In this document: one piece after another, positions 1 through 12,115 of the stretch
Position numbering within the stretch: the stretch's first letter is position 1
Layout of the letters: the number at the start of each line of letters is the position of its first letter
DNA from: Sordaria brevicollis
Taxonomy: Eukaryota > Ascomycota > Sordariomycetes > Sordariales > Sordariaceae
DNA: 64,000 bases
Direction: 5' to 3'
Assembly (NCBI GenBank): GCA_033439795.1
Contig: JAUTDP010000001.1
Location: 4,464,001 to 4,528,000 of the forward strand
The notes under the pieces: model-generated
The model's input: the letters and a program-made list of their open reading frames with translations, nothing else
The model's database searches: none
What the model was told of the DNA's origin: nothing
Position numbers and translations under genes: made by a program

Positions 1-399
1 GGTGTGTCCACCTCAATAGTGCCATCCATTTTGGGGAATCTTCACAAGATGGGCGGCACAAGATCGCTTCTTTTCGCTCTGACATGTGCATGGTAGACAC
101 TCGAGAGAGGCTCATAATAAACTTTTGTGCCCCGGCTTTTCTTTTTTGCTCCTTCGCCGTTGTTGTGCTTTTGTGTCTATCATAATCCTTTCTTGCTTTC
201 TCGACCTGTCGTTCTCTACCATACTAAGCTTCCGACTCCCCGGCCTGGTGCCCTTTGATATCCTATACTTTTAATCAACATCCGATAGATTACAGTCAGC
301 CAATCCAACGACAGTCCAACGTCAGCATCTCGAACACATTATCCCCATTTATCAAGGAGTTCCTCGTTTGAACGAATATCAACCATATATACCTACAAA
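1..399. promoter_or_regulatory. upstream/5' leader region of the membrane-protein gene
   Basis: No convincing gene is visible. The stretch becomes pyrimidine-rich around 120-250 and leads directly into the ATG at 400, so it probably contains the promoter and 5' untranslated region of the following gene. The short open frame at 86-274 is Phe/Leu/Cys-rich and has no family signature. Confidence 0.4.
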
Positions 400-2319
400 A
401 TGAAGGCCACTGGCCGGGCGACAAGGAGCAGAACAGCCACTGCTCTCCTTTCCTTTCTTCTCACAACTCATCTCGCCAGCGCGCTTCAAGTTACACCGAA
501 CTCTCCGTGCGCCTCAGTATGCCTAGACTCACCGGATCTCGACCGCTCAGATCCCAACTCATCCAACACGAAAAACAATGATATAGTTTGCAAGGATGGG
601 AAAGTCGACAACAGCCCGGCGGGAACAAAATGGAAGGACTGCATGACTTGTCTACAGACCAGTACATTTTCTCAAGATTCCGAGACGGATCAGATGTGGT
701 TTCTTTGTGAGTACACCTGACAAGAAGTTTGTGTCAAGGGAGCAACAACTTACACGAATACTTCGTATAGATAACTTGAGGTACACTCTGTCATATTGTC
801 TCTTTGGTTACCCCAACGCCACAGATGTCGAGACAACACCATGCAGTACATCCATGGCCTGCGGTCCTCTACAACAGAGTCTTGAACACGGTATTCCTGA
901 CCCCAAAGATACCACGACATCATCATACTGCTCGGCAGATGACGGATATGCATCGGACTCTACCATCTATGGGCATTGTACCTCGTGCTTGGCAGCTGGA
1001 GGGGAGTCGAACTACCTAGCCAACTGTAAGTGAAGAAACGGGAGAATATCAGACCGAAAGCTCAACATGTACTAACCAATATAACAGACTTCACTGCCCT
1101 CGAAGCCGGCTGCCAGCACAAGCCCGAACCGGGTAACGTAGTCGGCCTGAACGACACCATCTTTTCTGTCACTCCCATTGGCATCGTTGACCCGTCTTCC
1201 GTTCTCAAGTCCGAAGAAGGTCCTGCCATCTCCACCACCATCATCGCCGTCATCGTTTGCATCGCCGTGCTCGTCATCCTCATCATCTCCGCCGTGGTCT
1301 TCATCTGCCACCGCAAGCGCAAAAACCGAGCGGCCCGCGCCAGTGCCCAGCTCGACTACGCCGCCGCCAGCGAGAAACGAGCCACCCGGTCGCGGCACCA
1401 GCGCCAATCCTCGCTCTCGTTCCAATGCCAGACTCATGTTCTTTCACCGCGGTTTTGGCCTGCTGCCGGCGGGGACGGTACAGCTCAACAACACGAGACG
1501 ATGACGACCGAAGACAATATCAACACCACAAGACCCCTCTCCCACCACCCCCAACCCCCAACCCCCGGTACACCAAGTGGTACTACGCCATCACGAGGTC
1601 TCTCCACCCGCCGCGTCACCAGCTGGAAACAACACAACTCCCTGATCTCGACAGTAGCCGAGGATAAAGCCTGGGAACAACAGTCCCAGCAGTCCCAACA
1701 GTCTTCCTTCGAGAGAACGGCCCTAGGTCTTCACACCCTAACAACAACCAACATCCCCCGGTCTCCCACGCGAGCTTACTACGGCGCTGGCACTCCCGCG
1801 ACTGCCACCCCAGCAACCCCAGGTTATTACTACAGCCCCTCGCCAATGTCCGCCGACTCAGTCCGTAGCACCGCCGCTTTGTTACCGTCTATCCAACCCT
1901 ACGTCCCCGCGGAGCATGCTCATGCCCAGACCCAGCAAACACCGCAATTGCACAGCGCCAGCACTTTTGGTCCTGGCTCCGCTGGCATGAGAGGAGGACA
2001 TCAAAGTCCCTGGTCAGCAACCACCGCTAGCCCCTTGCTAAATAATTACGGTTGGCCTTTGCCTATGCCGGGGTCACCCCAATCCCAACCCCAACCTCAA
2101 CAACAGGGAAGTGAGCACCACCAGCAACAACAAAGGCAGCAGAGGTTTAACGGCGGGAATATTAGCGTGATGACGCATGGAATCCCGCCATCGCCTAGGA
2201 GTCCGAGGTTTCCTGGTGTTGGTGGTGGTGTTGTGACGAAAAAGCAGACGGGAAGTCCGGTGGAGAGTGTAGCGATCAGGACGACGTTTGAGGGGCCGCC
2301 TAAGAGTCCTAGGAAGTGA
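400..2319 (+). CDS. type I membrane protein with Cys-rich ectodomain (function unknown)
   Basis: I predict three exons, 400-706, 771-1025 and 1088-2319, giving 597 residues. Intron 1 has a GTGAGT donor. Intron 2 has GTAAGT, a CTAAC branch site and a CAG acceptor; both keep the frame. The N-terminus is a signal peptide (basic start, then a Leu-rich core ending near ASALQ). The ectodomain to about residue 230 has many spaced cysteines (CASVC, CMTC, CTSC) that probably pair as disulfides. A hydrophobic helix at about 238-261 is followed by a basic HRKRKNR stop-transfer segment. The cytoplasmic part is long, low-complexity and rich in Ser, Pro, Thr and Gln. This layout resembles fungal surface sensors or glycoproteins, but no named family is recognised. 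Architecture is inferred from sequence; a role in cell-wall sensing would be a guess. Confidence 0.85.
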
Positions 2320-2937
2320 GCAGTGTTTGTATGTGTATAGTCTGTGTATGCTTGTATATGCTGTATAGTTGAGGAAGGGGCGGGATGGTAAAAGGATACC
2401 CAATATCACGAGATAATGAAATGAACTGGCTTCTTCATACGCGCTCGTTTGATCATTTGGTGAATTACCTTGAAGAGTTGCCTGTTTGCTTACACGAACT
2501 AAAGAAGAGAGTCAAGTAAGGAGAACAATTTGGGTATCATCTCCCTTGATCATGATCATGCTATATGCGGTTAAGTGTCTCTAATGTAAGAGTTCTCTTC
2601 AAGTGGCCAACAGAAAATAAAAGAAGAAAAGCAAATATGTAATCTGATTTGCGCCGAATGCATGCAATGCAAAAAGCGCCCTTTCTCCTTTCATCCCCCC
2701 CCCCCCCCCCCCCCCCCCATCTATGTAAATGTTTCATTTATCTTTCTGATGCGTGATGCGTGAACAATTTACGCCTGGCCTTTTCCCAGCTTTACTTTTG
2801 TCTTTAGCAACCTCATGGTATTGATCTCATATCTTCCTTTCTTCCTTCCACGAACCCATCCATCAGCAAAAACACAATCCTGCAACTTATAACAACCACC
2901 CTTCATCCATTCAATGCAAGGGAAAATAACTTACAGC
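2320..2937. other. convergent 3' intergenic region with a 24-base poly-C run
   Basis: This lies between the 3' ends of the membrane-protein gene (plus) and the SAC3 gene (minus). Both untranslated 3' ends should fall here. An uninterrupted run of 24 C occupies 2695-2718. No coding signal is seen. Confidence 0.6.
2695..2718. repeat. homopolymer (C)24
   Basis: A direct count gives 24 consecutive C residues on the plus strand. It is a mononucleotide microsatellite in the convergent spacer. Its exact length is prone to sequencing error. Confidence 0.9.
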
Positions 2938-5900
2938 CTATAACTTCTCACCACCACCACCAGCAATCTCCTCCCTCCACACAACCTTATCATTATCCAG
3001 CTTATCCATCGTCTCCCTCAACTCCCTCAACATCCTCTGCGTCTCTTCGACTGCCGCGTTCGTCTCCTCCCTAGTCGACAAAGCAGCGCTGCGTCCACTC
3101 ACCGCCGAAGCAGCATACTTATATGCCTTTTTAGCCAAGGGCGGAGAGTTTTCAGGTCGGTTTTGGACAGGTGCAGGAGAGATTTCGCCGGCCTCACTTC
3201 CCCCAGCCAAATCTTCTACTCGCTTCCTCTTTCTGTCGAGAATGGCGCTCCAGCTGGCGTCCCTCCGAGAAAATGGTCGAGCACCTGATGCTGAAGCGGC
3301 AGATGGTGTAGGCGACTGGCGAACGAGAGGTGATCCTGGCCCGTTGTTGGCAGCTGGCGATCCGTAGCCCATTCTTGCCTTTATTTTGGCAAGTCGGCTG
3401 GAGGTGCTGTAGTCGGCGGGCGGTTGCTTGAGGGGGTTTGTTGGAGTTGAGGTGGGATGGGATTAGTAGCGCCGGTGAGTCTGGCAACCCTCAAGCGCCA
3501 GCTGGTCATGGAAGCGGAGTCATCTACTTCGACGTCGTCTCCGTTGTCGTTGTAGGTGCTACCCATGCCCATGGACTCATCGTCATCCGATAGAATGACG
3601 TGTTCGGTATATGGTCGAACGGCGGGCGAGTAAGATTGGTTGCGGTTTGGAGGACTAGGTGGCTTAAGCTTGCCTTCTTTGATGGCGGTGGCAATCGCTT
3701 CCGGGAGCCACTGCCCATCCGGCATTGGCACCAGTCCACGAGCTCTGAGGTCCCAGTGGCTAGTCTTGAACCCATTAGGTTGCGGACTGTTGGCGCTGGC
3801 GCCTTGTCTCAGGCTGATGTTGGGCAGGCTTGTGTTTGCCATGCTCATTCCTAACATTGATCTCCGTGGCTGCTTGGGATTTCTGCCATCGGTAGCTGGT
3901 AAAGGTTCGATCGAGCGCTTTCGGGGAGTGGAGAAGTTGCTGGCTCGCTTGATCATGCTGTTTTCACCATTGGCCCCTATGCCGTTGAGTGAATGACGGA
4001 ACTTGGTGATCATGGAAGACTGAACCGAGCTGCCGCCGACAGATGAGAAGCTTCCCCTAGAGCCCCCCAAACCGAACTTTTCGCGCAGTGCCCGGGTCTT
4101 TCCTCCTTCTTTGCTGGCAGTACTTTCTGGCGAACCGGCCATTGAACCTCTGAGACTTCTAGTATCGCGGCCCGCCTCTGAGCCATGTCCATACCTCTTC
4201 CCTGGTTGTGGCGAAGTCCAGTCACCATCAGCCGCAGCTTCCCTGATAGCTCGGCGAACAGCTGCGCGTTCATCACGAGCCCCCGAGAATATACCGCTGG
4301 CAAGAAGCTCTTCCTCCACCTGTTGCTGGCTGCGCCCTACTTTGGCAGCATTCAGCGCCAGTTGCTTGAGCCGAGACCCGTCGGCCTGAATCCTCCTCTT
4401 TGCTTCCGCCCTTTCCTGCTCCCGCTGCATTTCTTCTTCTTGCTGCTTCTGCTTTTTCGCGCGCTTCTCTTGATCTCTGTACAGCCGCATCTTTTCCTTT
4501 CCTTCACGAAGAATCCGTCTCTGCGCCAACTTCCGGGCAGCTTCCCGCCACCGGTAAAAGTACTTGAGCCGTAGCCGGTCTTTCATGTGCGCACGCGCTT
4601 CTCTCCATGATTGTTCATCCTCCTCCCGACGCCTACGCTCGGCTTCTTCCTGCAGATGTTGGTTGAAGGCGCCCTCTAGCAATTCTTGGAGATAGTGGGC
4701 TGTAAACTCTTCGAGTACACCGCCGTCACCCATGACAAACCACTTCGCAAAATCACCCATCAGGTCCCTCGGAGGAGCAGCAGGTTTTGAAGGGGCAGAG
4801 GTAGACTGTGGGGACGGTGACAGCGATGTTGTGGCAAACAGAGACGAAGTAGAACCATCATTAGATGTCCCTTTGCTCCCGAAAGGTGGGCTAGAAGCCT
4901 TCTGCGGAGCAAAGATTGATGATGGTTGTGTCTTGGGTTGAGCAGGCGTCGTGCTCTCGACAGGTTTAGAAGGGGCGGCGAATATTGAAGATGTTGTGGA
5001 TGTGACCGAAGGCGTGCCTGGCGGTTGGAATTGGGTAGGTCCCGTACTTGCCTGCTGTTGTTCCGTCCTTCGGGTTGCGGTGAAGTTGATTTGAGGCTTA
5101 GGGGCAGGTCCCGTTGGGGTAGGTGTGAATGGGGAAGACGTTTGCTGTGTGATCTCTGAGGGTTTAGCTGGAGTATTGCTTGTATTCTGGCTTGTGAGAG
5201 ACGCGAACGGGTTGGCTGGCGCAGCGCCCGAGCTGAAAACAGACTTGGTCTGAGCCGGTGGTTCCGGTATAGTCGGCTTCGGTGTAGCTGCTGATGGAGC
5301 AGTGGCTGACGAGTTCGAAAATGGGGTTGCCGCTGGGGGCTGTCCAAAGCTGAATGTCGGCTGGGGTGTTTGAGATGCCGATGCAAAGACGCTTGTAGGC
5401 TTGGGGGCCGGTGCTGAGGCCGAGCCTGAGGGTTGAGTCGCTGGTGACGCGGTGGATGGCTGGCCGGACATGGAGAATGAACTGGCAGCCCCTTGTGGTT
5501 GTGAAGCTGGCGAAGAGCGAGAAAAGGGGTCCGAAGCAGTTGCACCGGTCACGCCAGTTGCTTGAAACGGATTAGTCGTTGTATTTCCCGTAGGGGGCGG
5601 GTTGAGCGTACCGAAATCTTTTACGGCGGTTTGGAAGACCGAGGTATTTTCAGCTGTTTTAGTGGCCGGCGCTGCAGTTGCTCCGAACACGGACCCAAAC
5701 GGTGATGGTGTTGCGACATCTTGAGGTTTGCTGAATTGCGAGGTAGGGAAAGCAGGCAAAGCTTGCTGAGGGTTAACAAAGAGACCACCGCCATTAGCAT
5801 CTGAGTCCCTAGTGGATGAAGTGTTTTCGGCAACCTCTTCGTAAATCGTGTTGTATATGACGTATGGTAGCGATTGTCCACCTCTTTTCCGTTCAACCAG

Positions 5901-7835
5901 TTGTCCAGAGTAGGACTGGGGAACTCTAGGCGATGGGACGTGCTTCCTCTTGTTGTTCAAGAGAAGGTACGCTTCAGGTACCGCTGGCTTCCCCGCTGGC
6001 ACCCAGGTGCTAAACTCGAAATTGTGCTCTTCGGCAAAAGCAACGGCTTCCTCAGCAGTGTCGAACCGCAACATTCTGTTGAGATCAGACGCGGTGATCG
6101 TCCTCGGAGCATCGCGGTGGCGCGCATAGGCCCGTGCAAGATTCTTAAGGATGCACTGGCGGACAAAGGTAAAATGAACCTCTGCAACACATGCCATTGT
6201 GTATGATACTCGCGGGTCCTCGACCATGGCGAAGAAGTTGGTGAAAGCGGTGTCAGATATGGTCGTCATTCGGCGCGGTTTGATAGGCCCCTTTGGCTCC
6301 CGTAAGTCTTCCATGACCTGGATGAGAGACAGTGCTGTCTGGATCTCTTCGGACTCGAACCAATACTCCTTCCCCCACGTGCGAATCCTCTGCGCTATAG
6401 AGGGATCGTGAGCGTTGAGAAGTAGGTAATAAGCTCTGAATTCCGCCTCATTCTCGCAAGGGACATGCTTCTCCTTGCAGACGTCGTATGCTTCCATCAA
6501 CGAGAGGATGGTTCTGCCCAGCTGTTCAATTTCCTGCTTCTGCTCGAAATCCTCATTTGCGAACCCTTTCCGAGACAACAAGTGAAGAGCCGTCGCGTGG
6601 AAGCGAGTGATGGTCTCAAAGCAGTATACCATGTCCTTCATTTCTTCTGACGACTTTTGCGAATGGAAAGTAAAATCTTTGCGTACTGCACGGGTGCGAT
6701 CCCAGAGGTAGTTGTGCATGGACGGCAAATTGTTCTCAGACTGTAAAAGGTCGTTAAATAGGTAGTCGGTGGTTCTTCGCAAAGCGTCGATAGAGCGGAC
6801 ATCCATAGGGAGCGGCGCATCTTGACCGGCTGCAGATCGACCAAATTTCTTGACCATCTTTGAGGGCTCTGGCCATGCCGTGAGACCACCGGGTTGGGGT
6901 TCCTTCTCTTCGTTCTTGACATCGAACTCGGCGATACGCGATATCTGCTCAAACTCCGGGCACATATCCTCACAGATACCCTTGAACGGCAATGCATCCT
7001 CAAGCTTCCTTCTCTTCTCCGGGTCATCGATAAGCTCAACCTTCCGCAGAGCATCATAAACGCGGGTACGGTATTTCTTGTAGGACTGCTTGAGGTTCTC
7101 AACATCGTCGCGCTTGTTGGGATTGCCAAGTTCGGTTGTCGGCCACTGAGGCGGCTTAAGGTGATCCTTCTTGAGCTGCTCATTGATTTTGATGTGGAAG
7201 TTGTAGGCGAACTCGGACAACTCGCGTGTGCGCTCGGTCGGTTCTCCAGTCGGTGCGCCAGAAGTGCTCTTGCTGCCGACCGCACGCGTCGCATTCGGCT
7301 GGGTCTTTGTAGGGCGCTCATTGCTCTTGCGTTGGCCGCGCTGAAACTTGTTCGCCAACGTCTCTCCAGCATCGCGGCCGCCTAACTGTTGCGGTTGCTG
7401 TTTAGTGGTGGCATTTCCCTTTCCAAACATTTGGCTGGCTTGCGAATTTCCGAATCCATCGTTGGAACCAAACGGCTTTCCACCACCAAATCCTTGTGAC
7501 CCTTTCGTATTGCTGGCATTCGCTGCCCCAAATCCGGTTGACTGTTGTTGTGTCGTGGTTTGCGCGCCAAAGAATGGAGACTTGTTTCCGCCCGCAGAAT
7601 TTGTCTGTACTACTGGCTTCGCGAAGGGATTCTGAGCAAAAGGTGAGGGGCTGGCGCTGGGCGCGGTCGATTGCGCCTGGCCAAAGATGGGTTTCCCGAA
7701 CGGATTCTGAACCGTAGCTGCTGAACTGCCGAAAACTGACGTGGTCTGAACCGGCTGCGCGGCTTGAATTGGCTTCGCGAAAGGGTTGACAGCCGGAGCT
7801 GAAGGCGCCCCGAAGGGATTGTTAGCTGCCGCCAT
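2938..7835 (-). CDS. sac3: SAC3/GANP nuclear mRNA export scaffold (TREX-2)
   Basis: Sac3/GANP is the scaffold of the TREX-2 complex, which links transcription and mRNA export at the nuclear pore. The start is the ATG at 7835. The N-terminal ~170 residues carry FG/NPFG and NPFAKP repeats like nucleoporins. The Sac3 core follows, with the signature GICEDMCPEFE near residue 288 and a helical PCI-like domain to about 640. A second Ser/Pro/Thr/FG-rich linker precedes a basic, coiled-coil EERR-type segment near 1070-1170. The main frame stops at 3381-3383. From 3462 down to 2938 a different frame is open and reads as natural protein sequence ending in a helical LRELRETMDKLDNDK-type tail. I infer the tail belongs to the same protein through an unrecognised intron, a frameshift or a sequence error. 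The core identification is firm; the 3' end is not. Confidence 0.88.
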
Positions 7836-9095
7836 TATGGCTTGCTCGAGCAAGCATTTGCGGAGGTAACTGTCCGCGCCGGTGGACGAAGTGCGATAGG
7901 GTCAAACGACTCTAAATATGGGGTTCGTGATCGGCAATAGTCGTAGACGATGTGGTGAAGCGGTATGGGCTCAATGAGTCGCGGCGCGTGCTGGCTTTGG
8001 AGTTTCGGGAGTTCGAATCGCGGGTGCTGTGCGGTACAGATTAACGGTTGTTCTCAATTTCGGAGTGATAAGTAGAGTGCGCGACGGGGTGGGGTGTCGA
8101 AAGCGGACGGAGGAAGCGATGACGAAGTGAGAGGTGTGTGATGGTGATGTCGTCCAACAAGTTGAAGACTGGCCGAAAGTGGAAGTAGGTGAAGGTAGGT
8201 AGGTACCTCTTCCTAGGTAGCTTGGTAGCAAACCGCCGACAAGAGAGCAGGTTATGATGAAGATCATACGATCGCAAAACCGTCCAAGAAGAGCGTGGTT
8301 GGAATTAACGCTTTGGATGGACCGTTACTTCCCCCCCTCTGCGCACGACTTGCGCTGCCGCAGTTTACCAAAGCGAATGAATGGAGGAAGGAAATCGAGA
8401 AATGGCAGAGTGGCAGAGTGGCAGGTGGAGAGGATGGATGTCGAGCGATGCTTGGCCAACAAGTGGACGGTCAGGATGCCTTCCCCGTCACCTTTGTCCA
8501 GGTCGCATTGCGTTGAACAGAGTGGAAATTCTGCCGCACTGCGAGACAGCTTGCGGCAGGCGGTCAACCTGGAATTAAGCACTCCCGTCCACTAAAACCC
8601 ACCAGCAGCAGCCAATCTCCAGCTTTGCAGGGGTTACGCACAGGCCTTGGGGCTGCCCTGCTGGTGTGCCGGGAAGGCAGGCACACTTCACGGCAGAGAG
8701 TGGAGCTTGGACCATATCTGTGGGTTCAAACCGGAGGTCGATTGCTTCATCGTTGCCACGGCTCTCATGTTGAACTTGCTCGAACGAAGTTTTGAAACGA
8801 ATATACAAGTTGGGTCATTTTTATATGAGAAATCGGGGAAGGCGAAGATGGAAAACGTTCTGTTCACCTTCAATTTTTTTGTCTCCAGCGGCGTGAGAAT
8901 ATGTACGATATAAAGACGAACGTGGTAACCTCAGCTCATACCACCATCCTCTTATCTGCCCAACCCCTTGCACAGCTGGTTCACTCGCTTGAACAGGCTT
9001 AGAAGTAGATCGGAGATTGAGCGAGCAACAAAGGCTCACATCAATGCCGAAGCTGCGAGCGGGAAGAGTGCCGCATATCTCCCCGACCGTACCTG
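7836..9095. other. intergenic region upstream of SAC3
   Basis: No supported gene. It contains TAGGTAGG-type short repeats around 8195-8225, just upstream of SAC3 on its transcribed side, and a short GGCAGAGT tandem near 8404. It probably holds the SAC3 promoter and the 3' flank of the F-box gene. Small open frames at 8254-8595 and 8647-8913 show no recognisable domain. Confidence 0.45.
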
Positions 9096-12000
9096 TCAAG
9101 CCCTTTGTCCGCGATCCCGATTAGCGCCATCAAAGCCACCTCCATCAAAAGCATTCGAGGGTCCATGATTCAACCCAAGCAGTCGTACACCACAAGTCAT
9201 TCCTAGCTGGATTGCCTCGTAGGTTTCTGGATTCGCCATGCCCCTGGGGTCAAAGTACAGCGTCTTGATCTTTGGGTGGGTGATTAGCGCCCCAATGAAC
9301 GGCAAGACGTCCTTATGACGTCCCGGAGCAACCGTAACGGTGTCGACGTTGGGAAACTTCTCCAGCCAGTCGATGAAAGGCTTGCCTTCGAAACTCGCGT
9401 GATGCGGAGCCCAGTTGAAGTGGTGAAGTCCGAGATGACGAACGCTAGAAGACGATGCGAAAGCCCAGTTCTTCAGATCGAGCTGTCTGGGCGTGGTACC
9501 AAACATTGACTCTTCACTGTTGATAGCCAATTCAAGGACCTTCAGAGAGCCGCTTGCTGCTGCTTCCCCAAGAGCCTTGCGTAGTATACCAGTGGATATG
9601 GGGCCACGGGACCTAAACACCTCCAGCCGTGGCCAGCCCGCAGAAGCGATCCCCGACTCAGCAGTGGTTCCATCAAGGTCATTAATAATATTCGGTAACG
9701 GACTCCCTTTCTCATCACACGTCGTAAAGAGATAGCTGATGAGGTGGATGCTGTCGGACAGGATCTCGATGGAGCGCAGGTTTGGCAAAGCCGGCAAAAC
9801 ACCAGCACCCTGAACCATATTCTCAAGATTATCGTGCTTTCCCACTGAGCCGAGATAGAGAGAATGCAGATTTTGCCAAGGCCGTACGTCACTCAAAGGG
9901 ACCTTGTCGAAAGGATGGGTATTGATAAAATGGACAAAGCTAAACCCATAACCCTCGATGTGAAGTTCCTCGAGGTATGGGGTTAAATTCATTAGCCCGT
10001 TCTGGAGTGAAGGTAAGCAAGTGGTGAGATGGAGGAACATGGGGCAAGTTACTGACCAGATTTAACTGCCCGTTTATGATATTGAGGTCAGCGTCATCAT
10101 CCCGCTTCTTCAACCGTAGCTTTCTCAGACTCGGCCAGCTCTGTTGTTTCATGATCTCGTCGAGATGCTTGCCAGAGAAGCCTTGTAGGTCCAGTACTTG
10201 AAGGGATGTACTAGTGAGCGCTAGAAGCTGTCCCGTTGTACGGGTGTCCAGTTGATCCAGTGATAAATGAGTTAGCATTGCGAGGTGCTTCCCTTTTACA
10301 CCCCCAAGCAACTTCGGAACATCCTTGGGACCGTAGGGGTTATTCAGGCGCATGCGTCTATGGAGGCATATCCGTTCTAGTTTGGGCAAGCCTCGCATGA
10401 TCATTTCAAGCTTGTCGTGGCTCATCTTGAAATAGCTTGTGTCGTGAATCGTCAGAGACCGCATACCCTTGTGTTTGTTCAGGAACCGCGGAAAGAACCG
10501 GGCGGGTTTGCCAGGCCTGCCCAGCGAGACCTCGTTCCAGAGCACCGAGTCTGAAAGCAGAAGCTTCTGCCATTTCTTGTTCACACGTTCGCATCTCCTG
10601 TTGACCACCAAAATTCGTTAGCACGAAAAGAGAGATGGAATTAGGGCTTAGGGGAGGGCTTGCATCAAATCTCTGGTGTCAAGCTGTGACCAGATCATGG
10701 TTAGCAGCTCACGCGGCAGCTTCTCCACAGGATCTCTCTTTGACTCGGGCATTCCGAGCATACTAGCCATTTGACGCAGAAGAATCTGGCCGGACTATCA
10801 GCTGCGTGTCTGTAAGAGGAGGTTGAATCCAAGGCTGTCTGGACTTACATGGCACTGGCTATCTTTTTTAACCCGGCGGTACTGTTCCATGTTGTAGAGC
10901 CCCGATCTGACGAACCGGACAATGAGATCGCGTACACTGTGGGAAGGGTCAAGTTTAGAGTCTCGCAAGATGTTGCTAAGAGCAAGAGCTTTCGTCTGAT
11001 TCTCTTCGTATTGACCCCAGCCGTCTTGACCCCAGCCGTCTTGCTTCTTGGTCAGGCCGCGTAGAATTTTGGCAGCACGACAATAACCCTAGAGGAGCTG
11101 GTCAGGTCTTCCTTCGATTACGACATGAGGCTAGAAGCGGTTAAGGCCACTCACCATGGGGTGGGCGGGATCCAGGCGAATGAGACCCAGGGCAGTGGAA
11201 AATGCGGCGACGTGCTTTCCCTCTTTATCCAGAGAATAGGCCAAATGGTCGAGGCCACAGATATGGAAGACATCGGTACATGATGGCCAAACGAAGCCGC
11301 AAGGGCATGGCTCTCTAGCAGCGCGGTACAGAGCATCGGGGCTTTCTTCATACACAGCAGCCACGCATTGCGAGATATGGCAGGCCTTGTTGGGACCGTG
11401 GCTGCCCGGCTTACAAGGGCAGTTATTGACGCTCTGTTTACACGCTGGTCAGCACACGATGCAATGGAAGCCGAAATATGGCCATTGAGCAGTCTCTGGA
11501 AGGTGTGTAGTACGGGTTGTCGACGTCATGGTTTGAGACCTAGGTTCAGAGCACCAACCCGTAACGCGAAGTTGTCCGCGGAATCGAGCGGGTGTGTACA
11601 TTGACTTGGCGGGTGCCTCTGGTTGAAGTCCAATACGGTGGTGAAGTCCATGTTCTGGATGGTTGCTGCCTACGCAGGAGCAGCGAAGGGGGTGAGAGGC
11701 CGAGGAGATGGTGTGCTTGGTTGATGTCCAGTACGATGATGTTCGGGTAAAGAGATGCAAAATCACACAAGTGTTGCTGAACATGGTTGTGGGAAAACTT
11801 GGGTCGTGCAGTGTGTCCATAATCTCGTGCATGTGGAAGTGGAACAACCGTACGTACCTTTAGAAGGACCCCCAAGGCCTTGATACGGTCTTCTTTAGAG
11901 CGAGTTGCAGAGCGGGCTTCCACTTGGTCAATGGCTGACTTGACTTGGCCTTTCCAAGAGTCATATTCATCTCCATGATATTTCGTTTCCTGGCTAGGGG

Positions 12001-12115
12001 AATCAACGATATGTAGTCGTTTAGCAGGAGCAGGCGTTGAATCCGCGGGGTTGTCTGACGCCTTGCGCTTAAGACTGCCGCTTGGAGGTGTCCTCTTGAT
12101 CAGATAGCGCTCCAT
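9096..12115 (-). CDS. TPR-like / F-box / leucine-rich repeat protein (Dia2/Pof3-type)
   Basis: F-box proteins are the substrate-binding part of SCF ubiquitin ligases. Well-supported exons, in transcription order, are 11433-11155, 11088-10849, 10785-10664, 10597-10057 and 10001-9096; all junctions keep the frame. The F-box reads KLPRELLTMIWSQLDTRDL and continues across the junction into RCERVNKKWQKLL. It is created by splicing a GC-AG intron (10598-10663). Upstream lies a TPR-like stretch (AAFSTALGLIRLDPAHP, then GYCRAAKILRG). Downstream are leucine-rich repeats (SLRKLRL, NLHSLYLGSV). The TPR, F-box, LRR order is that of yeast Dia2 and fission yeast Pof3. A Cys-rich segment (CPCKPG, CHISQC, CPCGFVWPSC) precedes the TPR part. 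A probable first exon, 12115-11858, also ends in phase 0, but how it joins 11433 is unresolved, so the N-terminus may be wrong. Confidence 0.75.
10598..10663 (-). other. GC-AG intron inside the F-box
   Basis: The donor is GCAAGC and the acceptor is AACAG, with a GCTAAC branch site about 20 nt before it. There is no GT donor in this part of the transcript that would preserve the frame. Removing these 66 nt joins TTG-AT to G-AGA-TGC and restores a textbook F-box. GC-AG introns are a known minor class. Confidence 0.8.

Noticed and set aside
2938..3372. Separate 144-residue gene starting 9 nt after the SAC3 stop
   Set aside because: The frame is open upstream of its ATG and reads continuously as protein, and the spacing is too tight for a fungal gene. 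A SAC3 C-terminal continuation is more likely.
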